The translations under genes were made by a program, and so were the position numbers. The notes under the pieces were generated by a model. It searched no databases and had not been told where the DNA came from. It saw nothing but the letters and a program-made list of their open reading frames with translations. This document shows positions 23,286 through 35,930 of a stretch of 64,000 bases of DNA, piece after piece. Source of the DNA: Favolaschia claudopus (taxonomy: Eukaryota > Basidiomycota > Agaricomycetes > Agaricales > Mycenaceae). The stretch is from positions 1,426,001 to 1,490,000 of the forward strand of contig JAWWNJ010000024.1 in the NCBI GenBank assembly GCA_037176885.1, read 5' to 3'. Each line of letters opens with the position of its first letter. The stretch's first letter is position 1.

Positions 23286-23698
23286 GATTTGGGATTTCGA
23301 TGGCTTCTCAGTGCCCGATTCTTCGCGATTTATATAGATTCTCGGGACCCGCAGCCTTGGCGACGGTAATTGGTAAGAACTCGGCCTTTGACTCGGGCTG
23401 ATATTGCCGTGTTCGGCCTTGGCAGGTTTTCTCAAGTAAACGGTGAAATGGTTCTGAGTGGAGGAAAGAATGAGAGGGTAAGTGAATATGAATAATCGGT
23501 CGGAAGAAACTCGGATACCGCTCTGGATTTTCTTAGATGAGGAGGAAGAACGTGGCCCTTGCGATGTCACTTTCAGACGGTTGAAGTCCCCGTTCAACTC
23601 TGGCCAAACAAGGGTTCGGAAAGCAGATGAGTGCGGATTCCAGAGCAAATCATCCAATATATTTGTTAGCTAGCGATTCGCTCTCTTGCACCACGAAA

Positions 23699-24962
23699 TC
23701 ATACTAATCCCTCCACGACTGCGGCCTCCTGCATCTTTTCCCTGAAAATCTTTTCTGCGGCGCTCCACACATGCGAGGTCTGGGTATTGGCGAAATCCAA
23801 CAACGAAGGCAGGAGGTCCTGGCTGAATTTTTCTGACGCCTCTCTAGGAACGAGTGCGGGTAAATGGTCGATTGACACGACGGAGATGGGTGGATTTGAA
23901 GCGCTAAAAGAGAAAATAGTGTCACACTATGAATCGATATAGAACATGAAACGAGCACGGACCCTACGTCCACAGGCACCGTTGGCTCGATAAACGTCGT
24001 ATTGATGCTGTAGACGGGCAGCGGATTGAAAGGATTCGTCGTATCGCAGCTGACGTCCACGATGATAGACAAACGCCGTTGAGGACCGGCCGCGATTAGC
24101 TGTTCCCGAGTGATGAAGGGTGGGATCTGGCTGCTGAGGTAGATACAGTTGACGAATATGTCAACGTCCAGAATTTCGCTGAACGGGCCGCCCTTCGCGG
24201 TCTCCGCCATATCCCACTTGATGATGTTGTCGCTAAGAACTTCGAGTTAGAATTGGAAGTCAGAGGGAAAAAACACTCACTCTGGGACCCCGGCTCTTTG
24301 AAATAATTCGACTGCTCCGCTTCCACAGCGTCCTAACGCACCAATAACCAACACCTTGACATTTTGCTTCCCCAACGCCTCTTCAACTGTCTTCACCATA
24401 GCCGCTTCCGTCTCGAACGCGTTTAATCGCCCCAGCTTCTCACCCTCGCTCTGCTTTGCAAATGCCAACGCACCAACCGCAGCCCCAGCGAATCCCGCAT
24501 GGAAGCCAAACGCGGCGACGCGTCGCCCCGTCGTGTCGGTGAGGAATTCGATGTCGTAGAGCGTACCCCCTCCACGGTGGAAACGAGAGAGGATGGATGA
24601 CCACCCGGCTTGTTTCTTGTAGCAATGACCGAAGTAGATGTGTTTATGTGCGAGGGGCTCGGTGGATTCTTGGAGCTCCTTGAGTCCTATGATCGTTGCC
24701 GACGATGGTGCGGCACGCCATGAATTGTGATCCACTAGGGTACAGCCCGCTCTGAATGAAATTTTATTCAGGTCATCATGGGACCAAGCCATGATTCGAC
24801 GTACGCTTCGTATTCAGAGTCGTCGAACGTCCGTTGTTCGTCGCGTTCAACAAAGACGGTAAAACCTGCCTCGATGAGGCGTTTGGCAGCGATGGGCGCC
24901 AAAGCGGCGCGGCGTTCGAGTTCCTTGGTTTCGCAGCGGAGCCAGAATATAGGTTTGCTCAT
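23699..24962 (-). CDS. LYS1: Saccharopine dehydrogenase (NAD+, L-lysine-forming), copy 2
   Basis: Exons 24805-24962, 24281-24751, 23963-24232 and 23699-23903 have the same lengths as copy 1 and give 367 residues. Active-site and nucleotide-binding motifs are unchanged. The donor of the last intron is GTCCGT instead of GTCAGT, a weaker site that might lower correct splicing. The C-terminal residues read EGLV. Otherwise functional in appearance. Confidence 0.93.
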
Positions 24963-25291
24963 CTTGAGGTGAGAGTACTGGCTGAAATGGGGGGAAATTC
25001 AAGGAAATTTGATTTGACTCACAGTGAGTCATGCGACGATGACGATGTCCTATGCCCTCAAGTTCACGGCCCTAAAACTGTGCAGTGATCGTTCTTCCTC
25101 CCCTCCTTCCGATATACTTGGAGGCATCAACTGTTTCCACCTCAGCCTAAGATGCTGGCAGCAGCCTGAGGAACGCAGCAGTTGCAATTGATTCAGGTGC
25201 GTACTTATAGATTAGCGTGGTCCCTCGTTTTCATGGTGGTTCGATAAGGGTCGCGTCGTTGGGCATAACCTTTGCGTCACTCTAGTCTGCG

Positions 25292-26740
25292 GTGCTGTCT
25301 ACAGTAGTGTCGGCCACAGTCAGAAAAAGTATGTGCAAAGCAAGAGAGAAAAGCTCACTGATCCCAAACCCTAACTTTAGATTTCGGCCATTGCCGGTCA
25401 TCGCCGTGGCTGAAGAGACTCTGAAGAGTCCAGTCAGCGCATCCGACTCGCGGAGTCGCTTTCTTGCTCATTTCTTGCTCATTCTTCCGTTGCTCTTCGG
25501 CGTCTTCATGGACCTGAAGACCTGAAAGTTGAACGTTGAACTCTTCGTATAAGTCACGGACGGATTTGATTCCGTGCCGTGCGAATTCTCAACAAACACG
25601 ACAACACGTCACAAACGTGTGTCATCGCTTCACCTCCTCTCGACCTGCCGCCCACCCACCTCCCCCCTCGCGTCCACTCTCTCCTCACCTCGCACCCTCC
25701 GTGTTCTCACCCCCAAGACGCCGCCCACTTCTCTCCTCGACACCGTCGACGCCGACAACACCGACAAGCTCGTTTCGACGCGTCGACATCGACACCAACA
25801 ACAACGCTAACGTCGTTCCCTTCAACACCACGTCTCCTCAACTCCTCACCACCACCTGCTTCAGCCCGACGCCTTGGCTTCCAAGTCGCAGCCCGCGAGC
25901 GTGCGTTGCCGCCGCTGACTCGTTTAGTCTCCGTGCTGATGATTTTTTTAGCCGCCCTCTCCTCTCCTCGCGATCGCACCACCTCCCGTCCCCTTCGTCC
26001 AATACCCCAGATCCGCAGCCCCAACCTCCGCCTCTCTGACGCCGACACCATTCACGGAGTCGACGCCGACGCATGCCTACGTACAAAAAGAAGGACTACA
26101 TACAGATCAAGGTATGCCCCGCCCCGCCTTCGCCTTCCCGCACCCTACTGACAACTTCCCTCCCCTCTGTAGCCACTCCCTTCCCCACCTCTACATGTAC
26201 CCGCCGCCTCCACCGCCCCCCCCCCGCCGCGACCTGATTCGCCGCCGACGCCAACTCCGACACACGCAGCACCCTCGCACCCTCCCTCCCACCTTTCGCT
26301 CTCTCTCGAAGCCCTCCCAACTCCACCCTTCATGGCCCTCCCGCGCACCAATCACCAATCGACGCCGCCACCGCCCTCCCGACACCCTCGCCGTCAACGA
26401 CGCCGACATCGTCACGTCGGCGCTACGCGCGCCGACTCGGAAACTCGCGCTGAAAATCAAATGTGAGTGAATTCTTTGTTTTGACGGCAAATAAAGGGCA
26501 GACTTTACTCATCCGAGTATGCAGATCAGCGCGGCCCGCAGCCGTCGCCCTCCTCCTCGTCACTCTCAACGCCGACATCGTCGTCTACGCGCGCCGACTC
26601 GATCGGAATGCCGCGCTACGATCAACTCAAGTGAGTGCGTTCAATTTCTAGGAGGCAAATCTTACCTACCTATACAGATCAACTTCAAGCGAGTCGCGTG
26701 AATTCCAGCAACGCGAAGGGAGCGGCGCAGGAGGGTGGTT
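25292..26740 (+). other. C-rich spliced plus-strand unit of unknown coding capacity (copy 2)
   Basis: Counterpart of 11257-13090, keeping the introns (for example 25331-25380, 26114-26172, 26462-26524 and one near 26630-26678) but with several indels of 11 and about 19 nt that change the frames. It is about 0.35 kb shorter at its 3' part. The same C skew makes Pro-rich frames uninformative. Confidence 0.35.
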
Positions 26741-26789
26741 GCGCGTTCGCGGCGGGACGAGGTGGGAAGGACGGGGGTGGGTGGCGGAA

Positions 26790-29660
26790 TCGGGACGTCA
26801 AAAGAAAATGTCGATACAGTCGATAACGTAGCTATTCTGTACGTAGGTAGTCGATTTGAATGAAATGAATTTGTTTTCAGATCCCAAGAACATCTGAAGG
26901 TGAATCGTCAGTGAGTAAATGATAAACGGCGGCGTACGACTCGAGTACAGTGAATCAAACCAATCGAAGATGAAATGAAAAGAAGAGAAGATAAAACTCA
27001 CCTGTATCGAAGCGAAGCTGCCCATCCCGAGGGTGTGAGTCAAACTGGAGATTTGCGGCGATGAACTGTGCGCTGAGATGAGTTGTCAGCGCACGAGGAG
27101 AATGAAGAGGTGAAAGGAAAGCTTACCTCTGGAACTAAGATTCAATTCAAAGCCAACGCGAGTCGAAACGAATCGACTCGCTCGGGTGAAACAAATCCGC
27201 AAATCCAGAATTGAGCCGAAAGTCTGGAAAGGAAAGTGTAGGTGCCTTGGTGTTGAACACAGTAATATGGTAGACGAAATGAAGAAAGGCTTACCCGTCG
27301 AGAATCAAGATGAAAATGAAGTATATATGGAGTTCAAGTCAACCTTGACTCCAATTACCTTTGTGACTCCGAACGAACGAAAGGAACAAAGAAAAGCGAA
27401 GAAAACAGACGGAACTGAAACTCACCTCAATCCAGTCCGAGTTGACAATACTTGTAATAGTACTTCGACTTCAAATTCACTTGAGAGAAATTCGTCGACT
27501 CCCGAGAATAGTTGGTGATGAACCGCGCTGTACAAGGAAAGAAAGCTTAAGGTCAGTTGAGGGTCGGTTCGGGTTAGCTGAACTTCACTCACTTGAGAAT
27601 CTGAATAGATGAAAGACATGTACGTGTGTATATATATATACCTTCGATTGTATGCGCGCGCGCGCGCGATTCAAACTAGCATAGGTTATTCCTTCAAAAT
27701 TCAAGTCAGACGGTCAATATTTAGAGTAAGGAATCGAAATCAAACGTACCTGAAGCAAAAGAGGCATAGTTTCGGCATAGTTTCGGTATTGAAGGTGAAG
27801 TACATAGCTAGTTGAATGCGAAGCGGCAAGGTTTCGGTGTCTGAGGTGGGTGTACAAATTTGAAGTCAATATTGTTTGGAATGGTATATTGGAGCAGAAG
27901 AATGCTTACTACTGGCATAGTTTCGGTATATATTCAGGTGAAAAGGTACGCTGGCGCGCTATTCGAACCGATATAGATTCGGCCTTAGAAATTCAAGTCA
28001 ACTATCAGAGCAAGAAGTTGATATTCAGCGTACCGGGTCATAGTTTCGGCGTTGAATTCAAGAAAACGGGAAGCCGGAGCGAGAGAGGCGTGGTTTCGGC
28101 CTCCGGAATCTAAGAGAGTGAAGTCAGTATTGCTTTGTGTCGAGAAATACAAAGAGTTAGACGTACCTTTACTGATACTGTCATGGTTTCGGTCTCGCGC
28201 AAAGCAAGGTCTACGATGAAGAGCCTGAAGGTCAAGTCAGATTGAGTTGAACAACGAAAAGGTTAGTGAAGCGCACCTTGTCCCAAATCCAACTCAATAC
28301 AAGAGGAGCACGACCTTCAACTGGCTTCAGTCAGATCAGCGCCACAAGTAAAAGATCGTACTCACCAGAACAAATTCAACACAAACTCAACGAGTACAAC
28401 CCAACATTGAAGATACAAATCGATTCTAACGATTCTATCAGTGATTGAAGAGAAACGAAGGAAAAGTCGGCTCACCGGGGATCCCCGAGACGACGCCGAA
28501 GTCAATCCAGGTTAGGGTCTTGACTTGTTAATTACTTGGACTGAATGCGTCCCATTGAAGGGATAGATAGAATAACACTATGAAAATAGTCAGTATTTCG
28601 GCTATAACGGCGGGACTAGAGGTTATACTTTGAACATTGACCTTGCATTGACCTACTTCAGCAAAATCAAAGTCACGAAGTCAAAAGCTGACTCACCGTT
28701 GACAAATTCGACCCAATCTCACCAAGTCCAGCCCAACAGTCCTGATCCAAGTAGATTGTAACGATTCAATCAACGAATGAAAAGAAACGAAGGAAAAGTT
28801 GGCTCACCGAGGATGCCCGAGCCGACACGGTAGTCAATCTGGGTTCAAGTTTTGAAGTGGCACTCTTGAATTGGATGCGGCTCGTTGAAGGAATAGGTTA
28901 AACAAAACTATTGGAATGGTTGATGGTCGTTGATAATAGTGGTATCACAACTAACCTACCCAATCGAAATGTGCATCTCACGAAGCTAACAAACGGTCAG
29001 TCTTTCAAAGGTGAAGTAGTCGATGAGCAACTCACTTACCTTGCGCACACAGTCGAAATGTGCATCACATGCAGGTTAGAAATGAATAAGAGCTGGATGA
29101 AAGGTCAGGCTGAGGTACTCCAAAGAAATAGTTCACTTACCTGTACAAAGTCGTTGAGATATGACTTGAGAGGTTAGTTCGACGTTGAGGTAGTCGCAAT
29201 TTTGCAGCTCAGATAGCATAGAACGAGGAGAAGCAAATCTAAATGAAAGGTTAGTAATCGTTGAGAGCAGACGGAAGCTCACTTCATTGAACACGTTGAG
29301 GACTCAAGAAATGGTACAAGAATTTTAGTGCGGCGGTGAATTTGAATAGAAGGGGTAGTAGAATCAAGTATACAGCCTAGAATTGAAAAAGAATGTCAGC
29401 TAGCTCATTGAATGAAAGAGAGGTGATTTTGAAGCCACACAAGAAGTCATTGACTTGAGAGTCAACGACAAAGTCAAGGACGGGCGAAGGCCGAATAAAT
29501 CCGAAGGCCGTGTCGAAGCGCGAAAGCGTCGAATTGAAGGAATAGAAAGAGAAGTGAAGGAATTGAAGTCAAATCGAATAGAATATAAGTTTGGATGAAG
29601 AGAAGGTGTTGGTAAGAAGGAAGGGTAAAGGGAGGGAGGCGGGAAGTGGGCAGAAAACCC
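26790..29660 (-). repeat. Minus-strand array of AT-richer exon-like modules, copy C
   Basis: Longer version of the array at 13100-15360. The module motif, on the plus strand CATAGTTTCGG or close variants, occurs near 27765, 27776, 27827, 27915, 28038, 28088, 28182 and 28589, mostly beside a minus-strand splice signal. Example: minus donor GTAAGC at about 27907 follows CCGAAACTATGCCAGTA, and the next module ends in two CCGAAACTATGCC copies. TA and GC microsatellites lie at 27629-27640 and 27652-27668. A nearby repeat pair at 28440-28520 and 28760-28850 (GAAACGAAGGAAAAGT plus GGCTCACCG) marks a local duplication. Confidence 0.5.
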
Positions 29661-29688
29661 ATAATCAAATCAACGTTGTAGGCTCACC

Positions 29689-29695
29689 CTTTATA
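29689..29695 (-). promoter_or_regulatory. TATA-like box upstream of the minus-strand module array (copy C)
   Basis: Minus-strand TATAAAG, followed by a pyrimidine tract at about 29590-29650. It corresponds to 15367-15374 in copy B. Confidence 0.45.
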
Positions 29696-30210
29696 CCCAT
29701 CCACCGGGCCTCCAACGCAATTGTGCTCGCCAAATCTTCCGCACATCCTCCGGGATCGACAGTCCGTCTTGGTAATCTGCGGAGCGCCCGCCATTCCATC
29801 GGAAAGAGCGGAAATTGGAGAAGTCAACGGCGAACTGAAAAAATTCATAAGTTAGCAACCAGATCCACGGAAAATACACGCACGTCAAGGAAGATCCGTG
29901 TGACTGCTGGCGTGACATTCAGGGTCGTGACACCGGGGTGGGAGGGGGAGAAGGTCCAGGAAGGCGGAGAGTTGGAATAGGGGGTGTATCGTTGATTGTG
30001 ACTTGGAGACGGCGCTGCGAGCTGTTGGAGCGCAGGAGCGCAAGAATTCAGCTCAGAAAACAAGTTTCCGACTGCCAAGATCCAATATATCAGCTTCACA
30101 CGGCCATACAAGCGGGGCAAATTGACACACACCTGAAATTCTTCCGACCTCAACAACGCGCCAATTCCGCCGATCGCTCCAGAACGCTCTCCGACGTTGC
30201 GGGTATCCAT
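29691..30210 (-). CDS. Possible small protein in central region copy C, unrecognised
   Basis: Two exons (29884-30210 and 29691-29834) separated by a clean 49-nt intron (donor GTGCGT, acceptor TTTTTTCAG) would give 156 residues ending WRAQLRWRPGGWV. I recognise no domain. The frame is only partly matched in copy B, where the same intron exists but the downstream frames differ, and the stop codon overlaps the TATA-like box of the minus array. It may be an untranslated leader rather than a gene. Confidence 0.25.
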
Positions 30211-31490
30211 TTGCTACCGGTAGCGCAGATTCCGAGTCATACCGCGGCCGTAGAAGGTGTCCAGACGCCGGTTTTCGAAAATTTGAGGACAGCGCACAGT
30301 GCCCGTTGACGGGCATTCCTGAGCAAGAAAACCGTCGGAATGAAAGGTTTGAGGGTAATTATACATGGGAGTACATAGCTGAGTCGAGACGGCGTCGTAG
30401 CCCAGTGCCTGCAGTCGTCGATGGTGGTGGTAAAAAGCAATGTTCGGAATTTCCTGTTTCGGCGACGATATCGTTGATCCGCTCGGCGATCAATGACACG
30501 TCTCTCCCTCTCCCTCCATCTAATCTTTTTGAAGGCTCTTTGCCCACGACCCAGCCCCCAGCGCCAAGTCTCAACATATCGGCATGGCGCGCTCACGCGC
30601 CCGCGACGCGTCTGGACGCCGAATCGACTGGAAACCGCGGCATCTAATTCCATGGGTCTATTTCGACGTTTTTCTCTGATTTTGAGCTGGCTCGGACATC
30701 GCGCGGGGTTCTCTGGGTTACGATTTCTTTTCGGCTGTCTGATTTACGAAAAATCAATGCTTCTGAATGATATCGAACTCTGTGCTTTGAGTGCTGGGCT
30801 ATGGCAATTTTTTGCTATGCTTTTAAATTCCTGCTTAGACCAAGACGTCCGAGTCAATGGCGCCTTCAAAAACAGGGCAAATCTAATCGTTCTAGGCTCT
30901 GGAAAATCGTTGAGTTGTTTTCTGAGTCGGTTAATCTGACCAACGCCAATCATATGGGTTATGTACCACTCATCAAGACGCAATTACGGCGAGATACGGG
31001 TCCACATAATTCAGTCAGGGTCGTCTACAAGTGGAAATCTGGACTCTCGGTTTGCGTTCTTCACCCCGGGCTGGACATGAATTCTGGCTGGTAGGTTTCT
31101 GCCCTTCAAGTTCTGAGTCAGGATCGATGAACTGAATTTTCTCAGTGTCGGCGCGAGAAGTGGATGGATCTTTCCGCCTACTCCTCTGCGCGGATCAGCG
31201 ACGCGCGCACACTCTTTGAAATTATAACGTTGTTTACTCCGCCCTACCGGCAATTCGGTTCCTTGTGCACTTTCTTTTCCTCTGTTAAACTACTTCTGGG
31301 GCTGAGGCGGGTGAGGGAGTTCAAAGGTGAGTTTAACTATGTTCCCTGGCTGAGAATGCTGGAAAAAACGACAGATTCGAGCGCAGCGCCCGACACGAAT
31401 AGCTCCCGTCGGACTTATCAACTTCGTGAGTAGTTGATTTATTCAAACCAAATTCCGGCGATTTTCGTTGCGACGGAGAACTTCAGCCGA
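30210..31490. other. Central region between divergent arrays, copy C
   Basis: It contains overlapping open frames on both strands (minus 30237-30653, plus 30493-30939 and 30801-31094) without recognisable domains or conservation in copies A or B. I see no supported gene. An intron-like segment with GTAGGT...CTCAG lies at about 31090-31145, suggesting plus-strand transcription towards the array. Confidence 0.3.
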
Positions 31491-33370
31491 CGCCGTTCTA
31501 GCAGGCTTGGACCCAACACGACCAAACATATCCTTCTTCCTTGCCACCACCACCTTTCCCCCACTTCGACTTCAGAAAATTCCCTTCGTGAGCTTTTTCT
31601 CTAAAGATTCTCCCTGCCCTCGACCTCTCCTTCTCACCCTACCTCCTCAGCCACTTCAGGGAACTGCTCTCGTCACCAAACCCTCGCCGACGATGCCTTT
31701 ACTATACGCACTCTGTTCCCGCGAGCAAACCTTCGAGTAAGTTCGCACCTCCTTCACTTTTTCACTCATTTTGATCCCTTTTTTCTCCAGGATTTGGCCG
31801 CCGGCAGGCTAACCCCGCCCCCGACGCGTACAGCAGCGGATTTCGCAGCCGTCCGTCAAGATTTTGGCTGTTGTCGTCATCGCCGCGCCGCGCAGCGGCG
31901 CTATTGCATTGACACGACGTATCGCCGTCCCACGAGCGACACTTTTGGTATATGGTTCATGTTTTGCTTTTTTCGCTCATTTTGACGCCCCTTTTTCAGG
32001 ACTTTTGGCCGCCGGCAGGCAAATACGCGCCCCAAAGCATAAAGCAGCCTCCCTTTTGAGAGGACCGTCGTTCTCGCCTTCGCCCCCGCGCGGGCCGCGC
32101 CGCGCAGCGGCGCTATATCTTCGACACGATGTATCGTCGGCCGGCAAGCGGGCGTTTTGGTGAGCCTCGTCATTCGTCATTCGTCTTTCCGTTTTCTTTT
32201 GTCTCACAATTTCTAAGTTCTTGCGCCAGGATTTTGAGTTTACGGCAGGTTTTTCCGGACGTCGGTTAGCTTGGTGAGGTAAGCTTTCCCTTCCTTTGTT
32301 TCAAGTCTTTCCCTCTATTACCCAAGCTATCCCCACGTCCGGTACGTCAATGACTATATGTATCGACGTCCCGCGACCGGGGGTTATGGCTTCCGTCTCA
32401 CTCTATCATTTACCTTACCTTCAAGTCCTGTATCGCCTCCACCTCGAGTCCAACCCCTCCCTTTCGAAACTCGACATTTCGTCGTCCTCCGAGCGACACC
32501 TCCACCTCGAATGGTATGATCTCCCATCCTTTTATTTATGTTTCTGTCTTGCTTTCTCGTCCCCAAGATAAAAATCTCTCCGCTGCGCGGCCTTCATCAT
32601 CGACCTCAAGCTCTCAAATCAAAATTCGATTTTTGGACTTCCGGCCAGCAACGCTTCCAGCTTCCACTCGGGTGCGTTCCTTCCCTTATCCTCGTTGCTT
32701 TCTCGCTAATTCCAAAGCTGCAGAATCTTTTCTTCCCGCTGCGCGGGGCACTTCACCGGCATCAACGGCGACACCGCGGCTTGAGAAATTTGAGATTTCG
32801 TGTTCCCGCGACCGACGATTACAACCTGGCGTCTCAGGTGCGTTCCCTCCCTCGTCATCCTTGTTTCCCTGCCAACTCTCAACCTCCAGAAAATTTCTTT
32901 CCGCTGCGCGGGCCTCCTCATCACTACCACCAACCCCGGAATGAAAATTCGAGCTTTCGCGTTCCCGCAAGCGACGTGTCGTCGGCATTCAGGTGTGTCC
33001 GTTGACTGTTTCAAGCTCTTTTCTGAGCGCGGCGCATACCATTTCAGTCTCAACACCGCAAACGGCGTCAAATTCGTCAAGTCCGCAAGTTGAACAATTT
33101 TTTCTTCGCTGCGCGGCTGAATTGATGGGTGCGCTACTCCCTATCTCTGCGATTCAAGATCTGTCTCGTGCATACAGGTGGATTCTTTCGTCTGGGCGGC
33201 AGCCGTCAAGTCCCTCGGCTTCTTTCAACATTTCTTCTCATTTACAAGTCTCCCAATCTTCATGTGCTGTCCATTCAGTAGGTTTCTCTAATTCTAGCAC
33301 CTTCTTGCGGACTCTGACGATTTCAAGACCTCGATTATTCATAGCGGACTTGGAATTTCGGCGAGGTGAG
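31490..33370 (+). repeat. Plus-strand array of exon-like hairpin modules, copy C
   Basis: The leader shares ACCACCACC and a CT-rich stretch with copy B. Two large modules follow: entry hairpins at 31793-31813 and 32003-32023, GCA-loop hairpins GCGCCGC GCA GCGGCGC at 31885-31901 and 32097-32113. Small modules with CCGC TGC GCGG cores lie near 32579, 32739 and 32901, ending in TTCG(C)GTTCCCGCRAGCGAC-like sequence. The triloop is GCA here and GAA in copy B with the stem unchanged. Frames are repeatedly interrupted. Confidence 0.6.
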
Positions 33371-33419
33371 TACTGACTTCAATTTCTCACTACGTACACA
33401 ATTCAGGGTCTTTACCCCG

Positions 33420-33765
33420 GTAGTCAGTATCTAGATCTGTAGATTCCTGAGATCCCCGTCTCCCGATAAGCGTAGCTACAGGGTCCTGAAACAGGCCGGG
33501 AAACGGGCTTTGTGAGGGTCCAAAAATCAAATTTTCTTCTCGGTAGTCAGTAGGTAAACAAATAAACAAGTATTTCCTTTGAGGAAGAGCGCCGAGTGAG
33601 TATATAGTTTGGGGGGGTGCGTCGCGGCTGCGACTTTGTCGCGGATGCGACTTCGTCAAGGATGCGGCTGAGGAGAGGCTGCCCTTTGGTACTTGGAAAT
33701 TTCCTTTTTGGGAAGCAAAGGATTTTATTCAAACTAGCTACGACAGCGAGTACACGACAGGCAAA
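33420..33765 (+). repeat. Conserved tail of the plus array, copy C
   Basis: The palindrome part is expanded: GTCGC, GCGAC, GTCGC, GCGAC alternate at 33622-33653 with 3-4 nt spacers. It keeps the GGAAATTTCCTTTTTGGGA motif (33696-33714) and CTACGACAGCGAGT. It is fused directly to codons of the hydrolase gene at about 33766. Confidence 0.55.
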
Positions 33766-34239
33766 TCTGTCCTCCACGGAACCAGTCTCCCAATATTTAC
33801 GGATTGGCGCCCATCCTGCGCCGAGGCCGTCCTCGTAGGCGTTGCCATTTTGCGAGATGATCGCGGTAATGGCTTCAGGGCGTTGGAGAGCGAGGCGGAG
33901 GGCGACGGGCGCGCCGTAGTCAAAGATGTACACGGTAAATGATTTGATTGAAAGGGCGTCGAGGAAAGCGCCGATGGTGGTAGCCAGAGAGGCGAAGGTG
34001 TAGGTGTAATCTCGTTCCGCTGGAACGGTGGTAAACCCGAATCCGGGGAGATCTGGCGCAATGACGCGGTAATGTTTCGAGAGGATGGGGATCAGATTGC
34101 GATATTGGTGGGAGGATGTGGGGTAACCGTGTAGGAGGAGGACGGTTGGGGCTGAAGAGTTATTTTCTGGGCACGCAGTGCGATAGAACACTGAGATGCC
34201 TGAGTCAACTACAACACGTTTAATCTCTGTGGCAGACAT
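33766..34239 (-). pseudogene. Alpha/beta-hydrolase copy 3, truncated
   Basis: Only the first 158 residues remain, up to GSVEDR. The nucleophile Asp107 is kept but the catalytic acid and base (Asp242, His269) are lost. After the break the frame runs on into the array tail and stops at 33547. The product could not be a working hydrolase. Confidence 0.9.
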
Positions 34240-34663
34240 GATTTGGGGTTTCGATGGCTTCTCGGTGCCCGATTCTTCGCGATTTATACAGATTCTCGGG
34301 ATCCGCAGCCTTGGCGACGGGAATTGGTAAGAACTCGGCCTTTGACTCGGGCTGATATTGCCGTGTTCGGCCTTGGCAGATTTTCTCAAGTAATCGGTGA
34401 AATGGTTCTGAGTGGAGGAAAAATGAGAGGATCAGCGAATATAAATCATCGGTCGCAAGAAACGATACCATTTTGAATCTTTTTAGAGGAGGAAGAACCT
34501 GGAAGAACATTCGGTTTCGTGATGCTCACTTTCATACGGCTGAAGTCCCCGTTCAACTTCATTTTGTGGCCAAGCATGGGTTTGGAAAGCATACTTATCA
34601 GTGCGGGTTCCAGAGCGAACCATCAAATTTCATCCAATGTATTTATTAGCTACCGCCACGAAA

Positions 34664-35930
34664 TCATGCTAGCCCTTCCACGACTGCGGCCTCCTGCATC
34701 TTCTCCCTGAAAATCTTTTCTGCGGCGCTCCACACAGGCGAGGTCTGGGTATTGGCGAAATCCAACAACGAAGGCAAGAGGTCCTGACTGAATTTTTCTG
34801 ACGCCTCTCTGGGAACGAGTGCGGGTAAGTGGTCGATTGACACGACGGAGATGGGTGGATTTGAAGCGCTAATAGAGAATTTGAATAGCGTCAGACTATG
34901 AATCGATATAGAACACGAAACGAGCACTGACCCTACGTCCACAGGCACCGTTGGCTCGATAAACGTCGTATTGATGCTGTAGACGGGAAGCGGATTGAAA
35001 GGATTCGTCGTATCGCAGCTGACGTCCACGATGATGGACAAACGCCGTTGAGGACCGGCCGCGATTAGCTGTTCCCGAGTGATGAAGGGGAGGATCTGGC
35101 TGCTAAGGTAGATACAGTTGACGAATATGTCAACGTCCAGGATTTCGTTGAACGGGCCGCCCTTCGCGGTCTCCGCCATATCCCACTTGATGATATTGTC
35201 GCTGAGAACATCGGATTATAATTGAAAATGAGAGGGAAAAACACTCACTGTGGCACCCCGGCTCTTTGGAATAATTCGACTGCTCCGCTGCCACAGCGTC
35301 CTAACGCACCAATAACCAACACCTTGACATTTTGCTTCCCCAACGCCTCTTCAACTGTCTTCACCATAGCCGCTTCCGTCTCGAACGCGTTTAATCGCCC
35401 CAGCTTCTCACCCTCGCTCTGCTTTGCAAATGCCAACGCACCAACCGCAGCCCCAGCGAATCCCGCATGGAAGCCAAACGCGGCGACGCGTCGCCCCGTC
35501 GTGTCGGTGAGGAATTCGATGTCGTAGAGCGTACCCCCGCCCCGGTGGAAACGAGAGAGGATGGATGACCACCCGGCTTGTTTCTTGTAGCAATGGCCGA
35601 AGTAGATGTGTTTATGTGCGAGAGGCTCGGTGGATTCTTGGAGCTCCTTGAGTCCTATGATCGTTGCCGACGGTGGTGCGGTACGCCATGAATTGTGATC
35701 CACTAGGGTACAGCCCGCTCTGAATGAGATTTGATTCAAATCATCATGGGCCCAAGCCATGATTCGACGTACGCTTCGTATTCAGAGTCGTCAAACGTCC
35801 GTTGTTCGTCGCGTTCAACAAAAACAGTAAAACCTGCCTCGATGAGGCGTTTGGCAGCGATGGGCGCCAAAGCGGCGCGGCGTTCGAGTTCTTTGGTTTC
35901 GCAGCGGAGCCAGAATATAGGTTTGCCCAT
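34664..35930 (-). CDS. LYS1: Saccharopine dehydrogenase (NAD+, L-lysine-forming), copy 3
   Basis: Exons 35773-35930, 35249-35719, 34932-35201 and 34664-34868 give 367 residues with all family motifs. It begins MGKPIFW rather than MSKPIFW and ends EGLA. It is intact although the neighbouring hydrolase is truncated, so LYS1 is the one gene kept whole in all three blocks. Confidence 0.94.
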
